Notes: generated by a model from the sequence alone, not told the origin. Positions 45,406 to 57,830 are shown, counted from the stretch's first letter. The stretch: 64,000 nt of DNA from Pratylenchus scribneri (GCA_030063045.1 JAQSEB010000124.1:806001-870000); one strand, 5' to 3'. Numbers and translations: made by a program.

Positions 45406-48105
45406 TTATATTTTATTCTTCGAAATATGCATAAAATATGCACCCAAATTCCAAACCTGCACTATTCCTGGCTTTGCTGTTGTTTGAATTCGGACAAAAA
45501 ATCGAATTTTGTTCCCTTTCTGGGATAATTTGATTTGATCGGCAGTAAGCCAATATTTGTCTTCTGTTTCGCCATGTTTTTCCATTTTTACACATTTTTC
45601 ATTATTATTAAGTTTCATCATATGATCCAATAGCCAACTATTTTTCCCATCATTCCATATTTTCCTTTCCTTTCTATTATTATATTTATAAATTAATGAA
45701 TAATAAAAATAATGATTTTATCTTTTATAAAAATAATATTGGTAATTTGTAAAATATTGCTTTGATAAAATTATTTATTAAAAAAAAATTCAATTAAAAT
45801 ATTAAAAAAAATTTATTATTTAAGGCCAAAAAATTTCCTATTTTACATATAGTTTTTTAAATTATAAAATATATTTTTTTACGAAATTTTTGGTGCGAAA
45901 ACCAAAATAAAAATACAGGGTCACAGCTTCATAAAAATAATAACTTAATATTTTATTATAAAATTTTAAATATAAAATTTTGCATTTTCAATTAAAAAAA
46001 TATTCAATTAACTAATATATAAAACTATTATAATTATAAATTTCAATTTATTTTTCAATCAATAAAATGAATTTTAAAAAAAAAACGAACTCGTTGCAAT
46101 ATTCAATGGTTTTATGGTAAATTTTTCCTGTGGTATCATGTGCGAAATTGTAATCGAAAAGCAGCATTTCCTCAATGGAAAAATATTTTACAGACAAAGA
46201 AGACACCAAATTGGAGTCGGCATTATGTGGTTGAGGAGGAGGAGGAGAAGGCTTCCATTCAATTTCCATATTAGGCTTCTCCAATGCCAAATCAAATTCC
46301 TTGTTTGGTTTCAATTCTAGCACATTTTTGATCTGTTTTATTATGAATTTTAATTGTTTTTCCTTTTTGACTGGAGGGATTGAGAATTTAGGCAATAATA
46401 TTTGAAATAATATTAATAATAATAATATTGCGTTTAGTGCCGAATTTTAATTTATCTACCTCATTTTTATATTCAATAATGATGTACAAATGCAAATTTT
46501 CATTGTTTTCATCATTTTTATCCAAATTGAATCGGATACTGGATTTTGCCGATTCACTAAATGGGAAAAATTGAGCTTGATGTTCGTATGGTTCGCAATT
46601 TTTCTTCAACACATTCCAATCATTTCTTTGTAAGGAATTTAATTTATAAAATTGATGAATAATTGTTAATTCTAAATACTTTCTGCAAATTCGAATTCCC
46701 AAATCCTTGGTCACAAATCCATTATCTTGCCAATAAATTATAAATTGGAGGAATGGAATAGTCCCCTCAGCATTTGAATTAAATTTGCCCACCTAATAAA
46801 ATTAATATAAAATTTATTTATTAATGAATTTATGGCAATTACATAGGCAAATTTGAGATTTTCGTTAACATTCTCTGCACGAGATTCGGCCACTAAAATA
46901 AAGTTAATGGCAAAAAGTTGTTTTAATTCATCCGGCATATAATTTAATTGTTCCATGTTTTGATATATTGCATTAGAAGAGGATGAAGCCGCTGATATTG
47001 GCGAAGAACAATCCAATAAATCGTCCAAAATGACTAAACGATTTACCATGTAAATCAATTTGAATAATTGACATTTAGCCCTTCCTGTTGGCTTGACATG
47101 TTTAGAGTTAGTAATAATTTCCTGCAATAAAAAATTATTAATTTAAGAATTATTTTTTTTTAATTTTATATATATTTGCCTATTGCCATTGCAATAATAT
47201 GAAAAAAAAGGATATAGAATATTTTAAATGAAATTTTCTTTTAATAACCATTAGAAAAGAGCCAATTAAGGGATATAAAGTGATCTTCATAATTAAAAAA
47301 GAAAGCATAAATCAAAATCATATTAATTTTTCTCTATATTGTGTTGTCTAATCTAAAGTCTAACCTCCCCTTAATAAATGGTAATGAAAATCAAAGGGAA
47401 AACTTTTTTTACCATTTTGAAATTCCTCCATCTAAAAATCAGGGGGGCCTTCCCATATACTCGCTCTTTTTTAAAACCCAGATAATGAATGATGCTGAAA
47501 TTGAAATTGCGTTATACTATTGTATTTATGATAATGATGGAATGTCCCCTGCTGCTAACTGCTACCCATTATATAGATTCCCTTTTCTTAACTCACCAAT
47601 TCCTTGCATTCCACCATAATTTTCAATACAAAATTGTCAATATCAGAAATGCCAATTTCAGGCAATGAAAAAGTTCCATACGGGTGTCTAGTCAAATCAA
47701 TTGAATTCTTTAAAATTTTATTCCCCAAAAGCATTTCCTCATTCCAAATTTTCAATGTTTGAGCATATTCAAATTGCAATTCAGTAAACTCGTCTCGACC
47801 GAATAATTCATGACCACCTCTATAATATGATGGCGAAGCATGAATATGTAATTCACTTTTTTCCAAATTTAGTTTGACCTGTAAAATAAATTTGAAAATA
47901 AATTCGTATTTAAAATTCATATTCCTAAAATAATATTATTAAAAATCTATACCTTAATTTTGTTAACAATTGTATTCTTGGCATTTTCAGGGAATGCCAT
48001 CCATTTTCGTTCAATTTCAGTGGAATTCACCAAAACAATGAGACAACAGAAAATTAATATTATTGAGAGAAAACTGAAGCCAATTAATTGAGAAAATGCT
48101 GCCAT
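45406..48105 (-). CDS. Unknown secreted or membrane-anchored protein
   Basis: Not recognised. ATG at 48105 (MAAFSQLIGFSFLSIILIFC) gives a hydrophobic N-terminus (signal peptide or single anchor), then STEIERKWMAFPENAKNT. Exon 2 (about 47880-47605) encodes VKLNLEKSELHIHASPSYYR and DDLTRHPYGTFSLPEIG-like sequence (in fact SIDLTRHPYGTFSLPEIG). Exon 3 (about 47121-46850) has KPTGRAKCQLFKLIYMVNRL and a Ser-rich patch. Exon 4 (about 46790-46460) has GKFNSNAEGTIPFLQFIIYW and LHLYIIIEYKNE. Junctions 1-2-3-4 are phase 0. A further exon near 46350-46080 (LKFIIKQIKNVLELKPNKEF, Pro-rich patch) and a last exon near 45660-45406 (DKYWLTADQIKLSQKGN, stop at 45406) are probable, but their joins are unresolved. 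No conserved catalytic motif was seen. Confidence 0.55.
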
Positions 48106-48599
48106 TTTATAAGAAAAGATTCTTTTTTTTGGTCTGCAAATAATCTGCATATACTTACTTATAGACAAAAATTAATTAGAGAAAAATGGGAAAAATGGAA
48201 GAATAATTTATTCTCATATTAATTTATTATCTAAAAAACAAAATGTTTACTTCAGAAATAATAGTTGTTTTTCGGATGTCAAATCTGGGTTTAAGCTTAA
48301 TTTTAAATTTGTGGGAATATATAATGTGAATATTACCTTTCCCACTGCCTTGAAATTGAATGAAAGTGAAAACAGCAGGAATAAATTGGGAAGGTTCACC
48401 GAATTTATGAGGCAGCCAAATCCTAATAAATATTGGGTTATGGGGCTGAAGAATTGAGGAACGAGAACTGACTTTCAATATATATAGGAAAGAGCAAGCA
48501 AGTACAATCATATGATGATATCCAAAATTAATATTTATCCAAAATTAATATTTATCCAAACAAATTTCCCAATAAAAAAAATGGATAGTCCCAAAATAA

Positions 48600-48900
48600 A
48601 GAGAAGCTAGTGTTGATCACATTAGAGAGGACGATGATCACGGTCGAACATCAAATTCATATTCACATTCCTATCTCATATTCATGGCCAAATTATCCAT
48701 TTCTTGTAAATAAAATCTCGCTTGGATTTGGGTGATAATAATACAATAAGAGGAATTAGGAAATACCATCATATGCTATCCAAATTCAATATATTTACTA
48801 ATTCAAATTTTCCCATAATAGATTGGCCCAATATAAGGAGAAGCATTTGTTGATCACATTAGAGAGGACGATGATCAACGGTCGAACATCCAGTTCACAC
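48600..48900. repeat. Direct repeat pair about 240 bp apart
   Basis: Both copies contain GTTGATCACATTAGAGAGGA, CGATGATCA and GGTCGAACATC in the same order, preceded by AGAGAAGC or GGAGAAGC. Intergenic, upstream of the secreted-protein gene. Confidence 0.75.
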
Positions 48901-49262
48901 ACAGTCAAACACATTCCTATATCCTCTCCACTGCTTCAATTTTTAAATTTCTTATCAATATTTAAAACGCAGTTGGATGATAAATCTATATTTCAAAATA
49001 CGTATATAAAATTTGATTTCATCTTAGTTAAATGAAAACTTTCCATGGAAAATTTAACGACAAACCAAATCCATTCATTCAGTCGAACTATTTTTCCACT
49101 AGAATAAGCAATTGATTCTATTATGGCATGTTCTGATAATCATATAGCCTTGATCTATAGCTAATAAGTGAATTGATTCTTTGGGGTCGATTTTGTTTAT
49201 AAGACTTCAATTTCATAATAATTTGGTCTTTACTTTAAACCAAAACTATGGCCAAATTGGTT

Positions 49263-49402
49263 TAATAATCTCAGGAAAATCTCGGTCTCGGTCTATCTCG
49301 GTTCTTCCCAAAAATTGACCAATACGAGACCGAAATCTCGGGAAAATCTCGATCCGAGATGTCGGGATATCTCGGCGAGTTCTCGTCTCGGGCCGAATAC
49401 TA
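49263..49402. repeat. CTCGG/CCGAG-rich simple-arm repeat
   Basis: Dense CTCGG, CCGAGA and TCTCGG words on both strands, like the sequence at 51960-52195. Resembles subterminal arms of a non-autonomous DNA element, but its ends were not identified. Confidence 0.5.
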
Positions 49403-49638
49403 TTCAAAATTAATATATGAAAATTCATTTTAAACAGATAGAATAGTGAATACAATAATAATACGAAATAAAATGTGTTCATCCATTTTGTGATATTGAA
49501 CCATTTTAAAAATGTCGATAATATGAATTTGCATCTGCATTTAAATGCGGATTTTCACTTATTTTATCTTATCCATTTCATCATCTTTTTTCTCCAAAAT
49601 AAATGAAGAAATACTAAAATAATATTTTTTAAATTATA

Positions 49639-51799
49639 TTAAAAATATTTCGCTGACTTTTCCTTCAATTCCGCGCTTGTTAAATGGAATATTTCCATTT
49701 CGTGCGTTTTTCTGACATATTTATAATCTTTCGTGAAAATATCACTCAAATCCTGCCAAAATTTGAGTTTTTGATTGTCGTTTAAATTTGCTTTTGATTC
49801 TTTAAAAAATTTAAACCCTACAATCCAGCCAACGCATTCGTGTCTAAATTATTTAATATAAATTATATTTTTTTTAATTCATCCCATCATCCACCCACCC
49901 ATCTTTTTTGACGCATTCTCCTTTTCGCTCAAAATCGCTCATAATTTGATATTCTTCCAGCACATTTTTCAACTCTGCCTTATCATTATTCCAATTTAAC
50001 AAAGCATCACAAATTTTATTTTTACTCCATCCACACGTTGAATTATTTAATTTTTTGTCTGAGCAAATAATCAATAAGAAATCCTCAAAATATTTTCCAT
50101 AATCAAATTCTCCAAAAAATTGTTCCTTCCAAAAATCACTGTTCCGCCCGCCATTCTCCTCATTTTCAATAATCATTTGATAGGCTTAAAATGGATGAAT
50201 TTTCATCAAAAAATCCCCCCGGTTTCATCTCACCTTTTACCATTTTTGATTTAATCACTTTTCGACCCATTTCATTCACATTGAATGCCGAATTTCCCTC
50301 CGGGAACATTGCCGTTATTATTGGCATCATTTCCCCATCCTTTTCAATCCTTGTCGGCTCCCAATATTCCATTTTAATTTTATATTTTTCCACTATCTCC
50401 TTTGGCGTTAATTCCTCCAATAGCAATGGTTTTGGCCATGGCCTAAATTCATGTAAATATTAAATATTCCCCAGGGCATTTTTACCATGTTGCGTAAATA
50501 AAAAAGAATTTTTCAAGTAAAAATGGCAAATCCCCAGTTGGATATAAAATGCAAATTTTTGTGGCCATCAAAGTCAACGATGTTCCACTCAAATAGCCAA
50601 ATTGATTCGAATAAATGTGCTGTCCTATTTATGGAATTAATAATTAAATATTTTCATATTTATTTAAATACTTTTTGCCCAATATTTGACTGCCCTCAAC
50701 AATTGAGTGAATATTTCACGTCCTGATTTTTCAATCATCACAAATTTTTGCCGATATGTAGATCGATAACCTTAGGAATTAATTAATTCAAAAATTTGAT
50801 AAAATTGCCCACTTGCGAGTGCATAAATGCTTCCTTTTTGGTGCCTTCCAACTTCATTTTCATTTAAAATGTTTTCAATCAAAAAGTCCAAGATGAATGT
50901 ATTTGGGCGAATATTTTCTTCCTTTTCTGCATTTTCCAATTGCAATTTTTTCAGATTGAAATTCTTATCTGCTTGAGGAATTTTTTCCATTGAAATTTGT
51001 GCCATCAAAATGTCCAAATTAACTATAATACAAAAAATATTTGCATGTAATTTTATGGCCATTTATGTATATGGCCATAGTCCAATCCAGCCTCCTCCCC
51101 TTATTCAATATTTCATTTAAATTCACCAAAATCAATTTGCAATTTGATGTGTGCCGGCACCCATGAGTTTGGCTCAATCAATCGAAGCCATCCGTGTTGT
51201 TGCTTTAATCCCTACATTTCGTTAAAATGAAATCAAATTGACCAAAAAAAACCTACAAATTTATTTAATTCTGCCTCATTTTTGATCGCTTCTCTCAAAT
51301 GCTTAAAAAATGAAGGCAAATACTGCTCATAAAGGTTTTGGCCAAATTTTGGCACCAAAAAAAGAATATCCAAATCGGAATTTGGCATCGCCGTTCCAAT
51401 CAATGTTGAGCCAATAATCACCATTGTATAGTCTACTAAATTATTATAAAATTAACCATTTTAATTTAAATATTGTCCCAACCTTTTCCTCTATTAATAT
51501 TTGCCAACCATTTTTCCATTTGATGCCGTAACCATTTTTTTGCATTTTCCTTCACTTCCGCCTTTAAATCGATTGCATAAATTTTATCCAAATATTCTTC
51601 CAACTAAATTAATTTTAATAAAATTCAACAAATATTTTTAATTTTTTTTTTACAATTTTGCTGTTTTCCAAATTAATTTTTGGCCAATTTTCGGCTGAAC
51701 TGATTTCGTAGAAATGTGGGTCCATCCATTTTGCTGGTTCCATTCTATATTGGTTATTGTTTTCTGTCAATTCCATAAATTCCTCTTTTATATTTTTCT
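49639..51799 (-). CDS. Poly(A) polymerase core (canonical PAP type)
   Basis: Nucleotidyltransferase related to canonical eukaryotic poly(A) polymerase, which adds poly(A) tails to pre-mRNA. Segments in order: PAKWMDPHFYEISSAENW and EEYLDKIYAI then KKWLRHQMEKW (N-terminal helices), IGSTLIGTAMPNSDLDILFL (catalytic G-S and D-x-D, about 51415-51355), WVPAHIKLQIDF then NLDILMAQISMEKIP (third Asp, about 51020), LLRAVKYWAK, HIYSNQFGYLSGTSLTLMAT then KICILYP (central domain, about 50640-50530), EYWEPTRIEKDGEMMPIITA then FPEGNSAFNVNEMGRKV (about 50350-50260), and an RNA-binding-domain-like tail to the stop at 49639-49641. The exon at 51799 follows TTTTTTCAG and joins in frame to the Lys/Glu-rich exon ending at 52214, so these may be one gene. 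All three catalytic Asp are present. Confidence 0.75.
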
Positions 51800-51837
51800 C
51801 TGAAAAAATTTATTTGCTTTAAATCCTCCATCCCAAC

Positions 51838-52202
51838 TAGGGTTGCCCTCCCGGCCCCGCGGGGTACCTCCGCCGGGGATCCCCGAAGATTTTGGGCCTC
51901 AATAAATTATATATCATTTTATCTTACTTTTTATTTTTTAAAATATATTTTTAGAAAATTAATATTGGAAATTCTCGAATCTCGGCGACATCTTGAGATT
52001 TTTTAGCAGTGACTTTCCGAACCGAGACTTTTCCTAGACCGAAACGGACAGAAACCCCGAAATTGACCGAGACAGACTTTTCCAAGGCTTCGGTCGTGAT
52101 CTCGATCGGTTTCTTTTCTGAAAAACCGAGACTGGACCGAGAACGAGACAACTAGCAAGACACTCGACCGTGGTCTCGATCAGTTCCGCTTGTAGACCTC
52201 TA
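51838..52202. mobile_element. Candidate hAT-type non-autonomous element in intron
   Basis: Left end TAGGGTTGCCC and right end (inverted) TAGAGGTCTAC both fit the YARNG hAT terminus. The interior has a very GC-rich left tip (GGCCCCGCGGGG) and CCGAGAC-rich right part. The two ends are not good inverted repeats of each other and no 8-bp duplication was found, so it may be two merged elements. Confidence 0.45.
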
Positions 52203-52213
52203 TTAATTATTAC

Positions 52214-55200
52214 CAAATTTTTGCTGATTCACCATTCCCATTTTCACTTTTATTTGGTTCACAAATTTCTGCCCAAATTTTTCCCATCCATTATTTCCTC
52301 CAATCATCATTTTTGGCATTATTCGCCCCAATCTTTTATAGAATTGTTCTCCCATTTTATCTTCATTTTTTGGACTGTTCTTTTCAAATTCTTCATCGCC
52401 CATTTTTTCTTCAATTTCCTTTGTTTCTGCCTCCGCCTTTCCAATCATCAATGCCAATTGACTAAAATGCATTTTTCCCAAAATTTCCTCCATATCTTCC
52501 TCTTTTACATTTTCTCCTCCCCTTTTTGAATATTTTTTCCATTTTTTGAATATTTTTTCCACCAATTTTCTTTCCATTTTTTCCTTTTGATTTTTCAAAT
52601 TTTTTTCCTTGAATTTTTTCCATTTTTTTAAATTTTGTCCCAAACTTTCACTCAATCCATCTCCATTAGGAATTCCTTGTTTGATCATCATTAAAAATGC
52701 TTTGAAATTTTGTTCAATTATTTTCACCAAAATGCAAATATTCATAAATTCAATTAATTCAATCAATTTTTCTTCATTTTTTTCAGCAATAAAATTTTTA
52801 TAAAATTGTTCAATTTGTTCGCAAAAATCTTAAAAATAATTTAATTAAAAAATATTTAAATAATAATTAATTGATGAATTTCTTCCAATAATTTTGTTTC
52901 CCTCACTTCACCTAAACTTTTTTCTTTTTCCTCAATTTTTTCCTCCAATTTTTCTTTCTCCGTTTTTCCTCCTCCCGTTTTTTTCTTCATCACAACTCCA
53001 TATTTTTTCTCCAATTCCCCCATTTCATTCAGATTAACTTTATATTTTTCATATCCACTCTTTAATTTTGCCTGTGTTTCCACCTCTTCCTCAATATTCT
53101 TTATTTCCTTTTTCTTCTCCGTTTCCTTTTTCTCCTTTTTCTTCTCAATTTCTTTCATTTTCGGCTTTTCCTTCTGTTGCTCCTTTTCTTTTAATAATTG
53201 TTCAATTTTCTTCTCTATACTCGCTTTTGGCTTCTGTTTTACATCAACGGTTGATTTTCCTTTTGAAATTTCCACTGAAATTAAAATTATAATTTCGAAT
53301 ATTTTTATCATTTTTTACCATCTTTTTTCTTTGGTTTTTCTATTATTTCTCCTTTTTCTTCTTCCATCTCCTTTTTGCCTTCTATTTCATTGGTTTTGGC
53401 CTCTTCATTTTCCTCAATTATTTCATCTTTTACCTCATTTTCAATTTCCTTCAATTTTTTGGGAAATTATTAAAAAAAATAAATAAAATTAATTTACTTT
53501 TTCCTTTTCTTTCGGATAAATTGAATTGCCAATCGAAGAGGAAATTTCTTTGCCCTTAAATTTAAAATTATTTCCTCATTTTTTAATATTTTACCTTATC
53601 AGCAATTCGCACATTTTTTTCATCCAAATTATTAATTTTAATCGTATATTTTCTCAAAAATTCGTTCTTCTCATAATTGAATAAATCTTTGAAATTTTCA
53701 TCCCGATATTTTGTTGGTGCTAAAAAATTAAATTATTTATAGGTCATTGGAGATGAAATGTAGACATAAAAATAATTCCTTCTGTTTTGTTCTAAATTAA
53801 TTCCGCCTATTTTTCCCGACATTTAATTCCGAGTATTTGTCCCAACCCAGTGTTGAGCACTCGTACCTCGTACCTCGTACTCGTACTACGAGATACGAGT
53901 ACGAGTGATTTGAAAAGGGTGGTAAGAGGTACGAGTACGAGCCGATTTTTCCTCGTACTTAGTCGTACCAAAAGTACGATAAAAGTACGACATAAAGTCA
54001 GCAAAAAAATAGGTCAAAATATGCCCTAGATTGATATAATTCAACAAAAAATGATCTGTTTTGATAAAATTTTGATTAAAAAATAAAAAACTATGGCAAA
54101 AAATGCCATTTTTCGAAAAAATACGAAAAAGTACGATGTACGTGTACGAGCAAATTTTGAAATGTTCAACACTGATCCCAACATTTAATTCCATCTTTTC
54201 CCAAACATATACTGTTTACCCAATAAATATTTCTATTTCTTTTAATTATAAAAAAAAAACAATTGCCAATTCTTTTCATCCCCCAATTATCCTTTCCCCC
54301 ACCAACATTGCCAAATGAATTCGAATTCGCCTTTTCCTGCCCTTTCCTTCATCAAATTCATCATTCCCTCCGTGTACATTTCCTTTTGCCCCATCAAATT
54401 TTCGTCCACATATTTCAAATTCTCGTTCAAACATTTCAACCAAAATTGTTCCATTTCCTTCTCATTCATTTTCTTTTTCAATTTAAATTTTTGACATCGT
54501 CTTTCTTGAATCCCCTTCTCCGTCATTTCCTTGACCCCTTCCAAAAATGAACCTTTGTCCAATAATTGATCCTTCGCAAATGATTTCGTGTCCAAAAAAT
54601 TATCCTCAAAAAGAAATTAATTTTAAAATGCATTTTTGGCCCTTCTATTTTTAATGGAAAAATGAATATTTTACCTTTATGTCTTGGAACAATACCTCCG
54701 CCTTTTCACCTTCTTCCACTTCCAATCCTTTTCCATTCATTTTTGCCAATCTCATTTTCATTTCCCATCTCAAAACATTTTCTCCTGCCCAATATTCATT
54801 CAATGCCTTTTCCCACAATTTCGCTGGATTCGACTTTTTGTCTGAATATTATAATTTTTAATAGTAAAATAAATAAATTTATTTTTATTTGCCGTTAAAT
54901 TTTTCTTCATTATATTTTTGCCACCAATCCCTATAGAGAAAATAATTGAGCACGTATCGAATTGTCCATTTTTTGATCACATTATTTGGCCTTTTAATTT
55001 CCAAATATTCTTGAATTAAATCTGCCATTATTTTCTTTTGTCCATTTCCATTCGTATTCACTTAATAATAATAATAAATTAATATAAATTTCCATTCATT
55101 TTTCTAAACTCATTTCGCCGAATACATTTGGATAAATCAATGCCAATTGGACCATCCTCGCCAATCCAAATAATTCTACAAATCTTTTCCTCAATTCACC

Positions 55201-55991
55201 GATTTCCTTCTCTTTTGCTTTATTCATAAAATTTCTTAAAATTATTTTAAATTAATTTAATGAATTTTTAATTTTATTTTCGACCTCAACATTTTGTTAA
55301 ATTCCAATTTTTGTGTTATATAAAAAAAGTGTAAAAACATTGCAAAGTTCGCCTCCTGAATCCAATCTTCCAAATCCTTCAATTGGTTTTTCATTTGCCC
55401 TTCAGAACAATCCACTACCAGCCTTTCCCCCTTTTTTGATGATTTTTCCGGCCTTTCACCTTTTTTTGATGATTTTTCCCCTTCCACCACAAAAAGGTCC
55501 TTCAATTTTTGACGATATTCCAACATTTTGCATAAGCCCAATTCAAAGTTAGTATTATAAATGTAATTCAGAACAATTAAATGCTTTTTTGGGCCTTTTA
55601 TTTTATTCTCAATTTTGTAGAATAAATAAATATTTGATGTGAACGAAATTTTCAATTTTTCAATCTCTTGCAAATCTTTCGAGAACAAATATCTTCGATA
55701 ATGAAAGTTCAAAATTTTATTGGCTCTTCCTTCTTCCAATGGGTCAATGGTAAAAAATATTTGATTGATGAAAAAAGTGACTGAAAATTTTTAAAAATTC
55801 CAAATAGAGACTCGTGTTTCAGCAAAGTTAAATTTCAATTAATTAATTATTTATATATTTTTATTATTATTCTAAAACTAACCAAATTCGGGCAAAATGT
55901 TTATTGAATTAGTATCAGATGGAAATAATAAAAATAAAAAAATAATGACGGCGAAATTCAATTGAAGAATAATGGATATTTTCATTCGCAT
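52214..55991 (-). CDS. Signal-peptide-bearing Lys/Glu-rich protein (maybe 5' part of PAP gene)
   Basis: Not recognised. ATG at 55991 gives MRMKISIILQLNFAVIIFLF (signal peptide), then SDTNSINILPEF. Following exons join in frame: TFFINQIFFTIDPLEEGR (55777-55290), NKAKEKEIGELRKRFVELFG (about 55225-55110), MADLIQEYLEIKRPNNV (about 55058-54895), DKKSNPAKLWEKALNEYWAG (about 54843-54680), DTKSFAKDQLLDKGSFLEG (about 54600-54310), PTKYRDENFKDLFNYEKNE (about 53722-53595), several K/E-rich exons (53560-52900), then CEQIEQFYKNFIAEKNEE to MVNQQKF ending at 52214. Predicted coiled coil, very charged. One intron would need a GC donor (GGCAAATA near 54893). The last donor splices in frame to the PAP core at 51799. 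Either one long fusion gene or two adjacent genes; sequence alone cannot decide. Confidence 0.5.
53848..54174. mobile_element. hAT-like MITE with TACGAG-rich arms
   Basis: Ends CAGTGTTGAGCA and (inverted) CAGTGTTGAACA fit the hAT YARNG terminus. Flanks share TCCCAAC on both sides (offset by one base), an imperfect 8-bp duplication. Arms are packed with CTCGTACCTCGTACT-like words. Intronic in the Lys/Glu-rich gene. Confidence 0.65.
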
Positions 55992-56713
55992 CTTTGAATT
56001 CTGGAATAAGCAATTAATTAATAGTAAATTTGGCCGACTCGGGAACAAGGTCGATTTGAAAAGGAGAAAAGGGGGTGGGGGCAACTGGGTGGGGGTTGGT
56101 GGTTCGAATCCGCCAAATCAAAATATTTTCAGATGAACAAAATGGGGAGAAGCTTCCTTTTTTGGGGTGCAGAAACCTTTTTTGCGCGAAATGACCAAAA
56201 AGTTGTGTGGACTGGTTTGGCCAAATGGGCAAAACGCAGTTTAAATTAACAAAATATGTGGGAATGGGTTTTCTAAATTGAGGATCACGAATTTGTAATT
56301 TATTTTTGTATTTGAGCCGTTTCAGTTTCAGGGTTAGATCGATTTTGTGCGAGTTGAGTTTTTATGGTTTTGTTTGAGAAAATGATCGGGTAATGGGCAA
56401 TTTGTTATGGTAAATCCAAATAAAGGGTTTGACAAATAGAATGGTTTAGAGGCTTAAACCGGGTTGTGCGCGATTTGAATTTTGGCGACTTAAACCGAAA
56501 AATAATTTATAATCTGGACTTTTGCAGAACGATATCGCTTTCTTCCTTTAATTTTCTATTGTATATAATATTACTTTAATAAAGTCCGAATAAATTGAAA
56601 AAAGGGGAAGAACGGTGTCAATTTTGAAGTGGATTTTAGTTCTGATTTTGAGATATCTAAAAAATGGAGATGGAGATGAAATGATTGAATCAATTGCCCA
56701 AAGAGAGGGGCGA

Positions 56714-56907
56714 GTTGCTGTGGCCAAGGGATGGCATTGGCATTGGCACTTGATGTGAGGGAAAATCGATGGAGCGTAGGGAGGGAAGAAGAGGGGAATG
56801 GAAAGGCAAAGTTGCTGTGGCCAAGGGATGGCATTGGCATTGGCACTTGATGTGAGGGAAAATCGATGGAGCGTAGAGAGGGAAGAAGAGGGGAATGGGA
56901 AGGCAAA
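56714..56907. repeat. 97-bp tandem duplication
   Basis: Two copies starting GTTGCTGTGGCCAAGGGATG at 56714 and 56811, differing at only about two bases. The long minus-strand open frames across it are due to the duplication and have no homology support. Confidence 0.9.
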
Positions 56908-57479
56908 TCGCGCGAGCGAATTGAAGGGATGGCACATTCACTGTTCAGTCAGTAAAATGGCCAAAATATGGGGGATTGTTTTTGAATAGAACGAGGCCAT
57001 AATCAGAAAATTGGGAAGGTATGGCCAAAAATAGAAAAATGGGGAAAGGGCAAAATCCCTCTTTGGGAATGGAAAAAATTGTAGTTTGGGATGATGACCG
57101 GCGGTTTTGCCCTAAATTTGGTATATGATCTTATGATGAAAAAAAGATGCCATTTTAGTAGAATTGATGAAAGTAAAAGTAAAATTTGCAGTTGCAGAAA
57201 TTCGTTGAACGGAAGATTTTGATCTGCCGAACGTCCTTTACATGGTGCTCGTCGTTACCCCAAAAATGCAAAAAGGGCTTTACCCCAAAAAATGTAAAAA
57301 CAGGCATTTCCCCAAAAAATGCAAAAAAAATTTTTCCTATATTGCATTTTTATTATTTATTTGCATGGAATAATATAAAATATAAATTAAAATTAATAAT
57401 CACACAAAAAATTGTACCTATAAATTTGTCTTTGAAGTTTGAAGGTGGTACTTTGCCAATATATTTTCGGGAAAAATAA

Positions 57480-57830
57480 TCAGTGATCAAAGATAGAACG
57501 TACGAACACCCCAATTGGTTGACACCAACTCATGAATACATTCGATGTAGTCGACCAATCCGACGATAAACAAATTCCTCCACATATCGAATTTGCCTGA
57601 GTTCGGACCTTCGGTTTCCCGTTCGGTATTTTTCGGGATGGTTCATATTCGAATTAGCACTGATTCGAATGAATGATCAGTGATCACTTTTAATCACTTT
57701 TAGAACATATGAACATCCCAATTGGTCGGCAACAACATCATGCATGACTCGATATTCGGTTCTGTCGACCAATTCGACGACAACCCAATTCGTCGACATA
57801 TTGATTTGCCTCAATCAATTTTCCATGAAT
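57480..57830. repeat. Diverged direct duplication
   Basis: Two halves share, in order, CAGTGATCA, GAACA followed by CCCAATTGGT, GTCGACCAAT, CGACGA and ATTTGCCT. An old tandem copy of a segment of about 200 bp. Confidence 0.6.

Larger units (their letters stand above)
48106..49638. other. Intergenic with direct repeats
   Basis: Contains a pair of direct repeats (48600-48660 and 48840-48900) and a CTCGG-rich repeat (about 49263-49402). A 94-residue minus-strand open frame (48511-48227, starting MIVLACSFLYILKVSSRSSI) has a hydrophobic start and a possible donor after GSGK, but it is too weak to call a gene. Confidence 0.45.

Noticed and set aside
56095..56120. tRNA-like B box (GGTTCGAATCC) with a 5-bp T stem
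   Set aside because: No A box, no matching acceptor stem and no plausible anticodon arm in the preceding 60 bases; at best a degenerate fragment.
56548..56941. Overlapping minus-strand open frames of 83-129 residues with repeated segments
   Set aside because: Produced by the 97-bp tandem duplication; open in several frames, no start context or homology.
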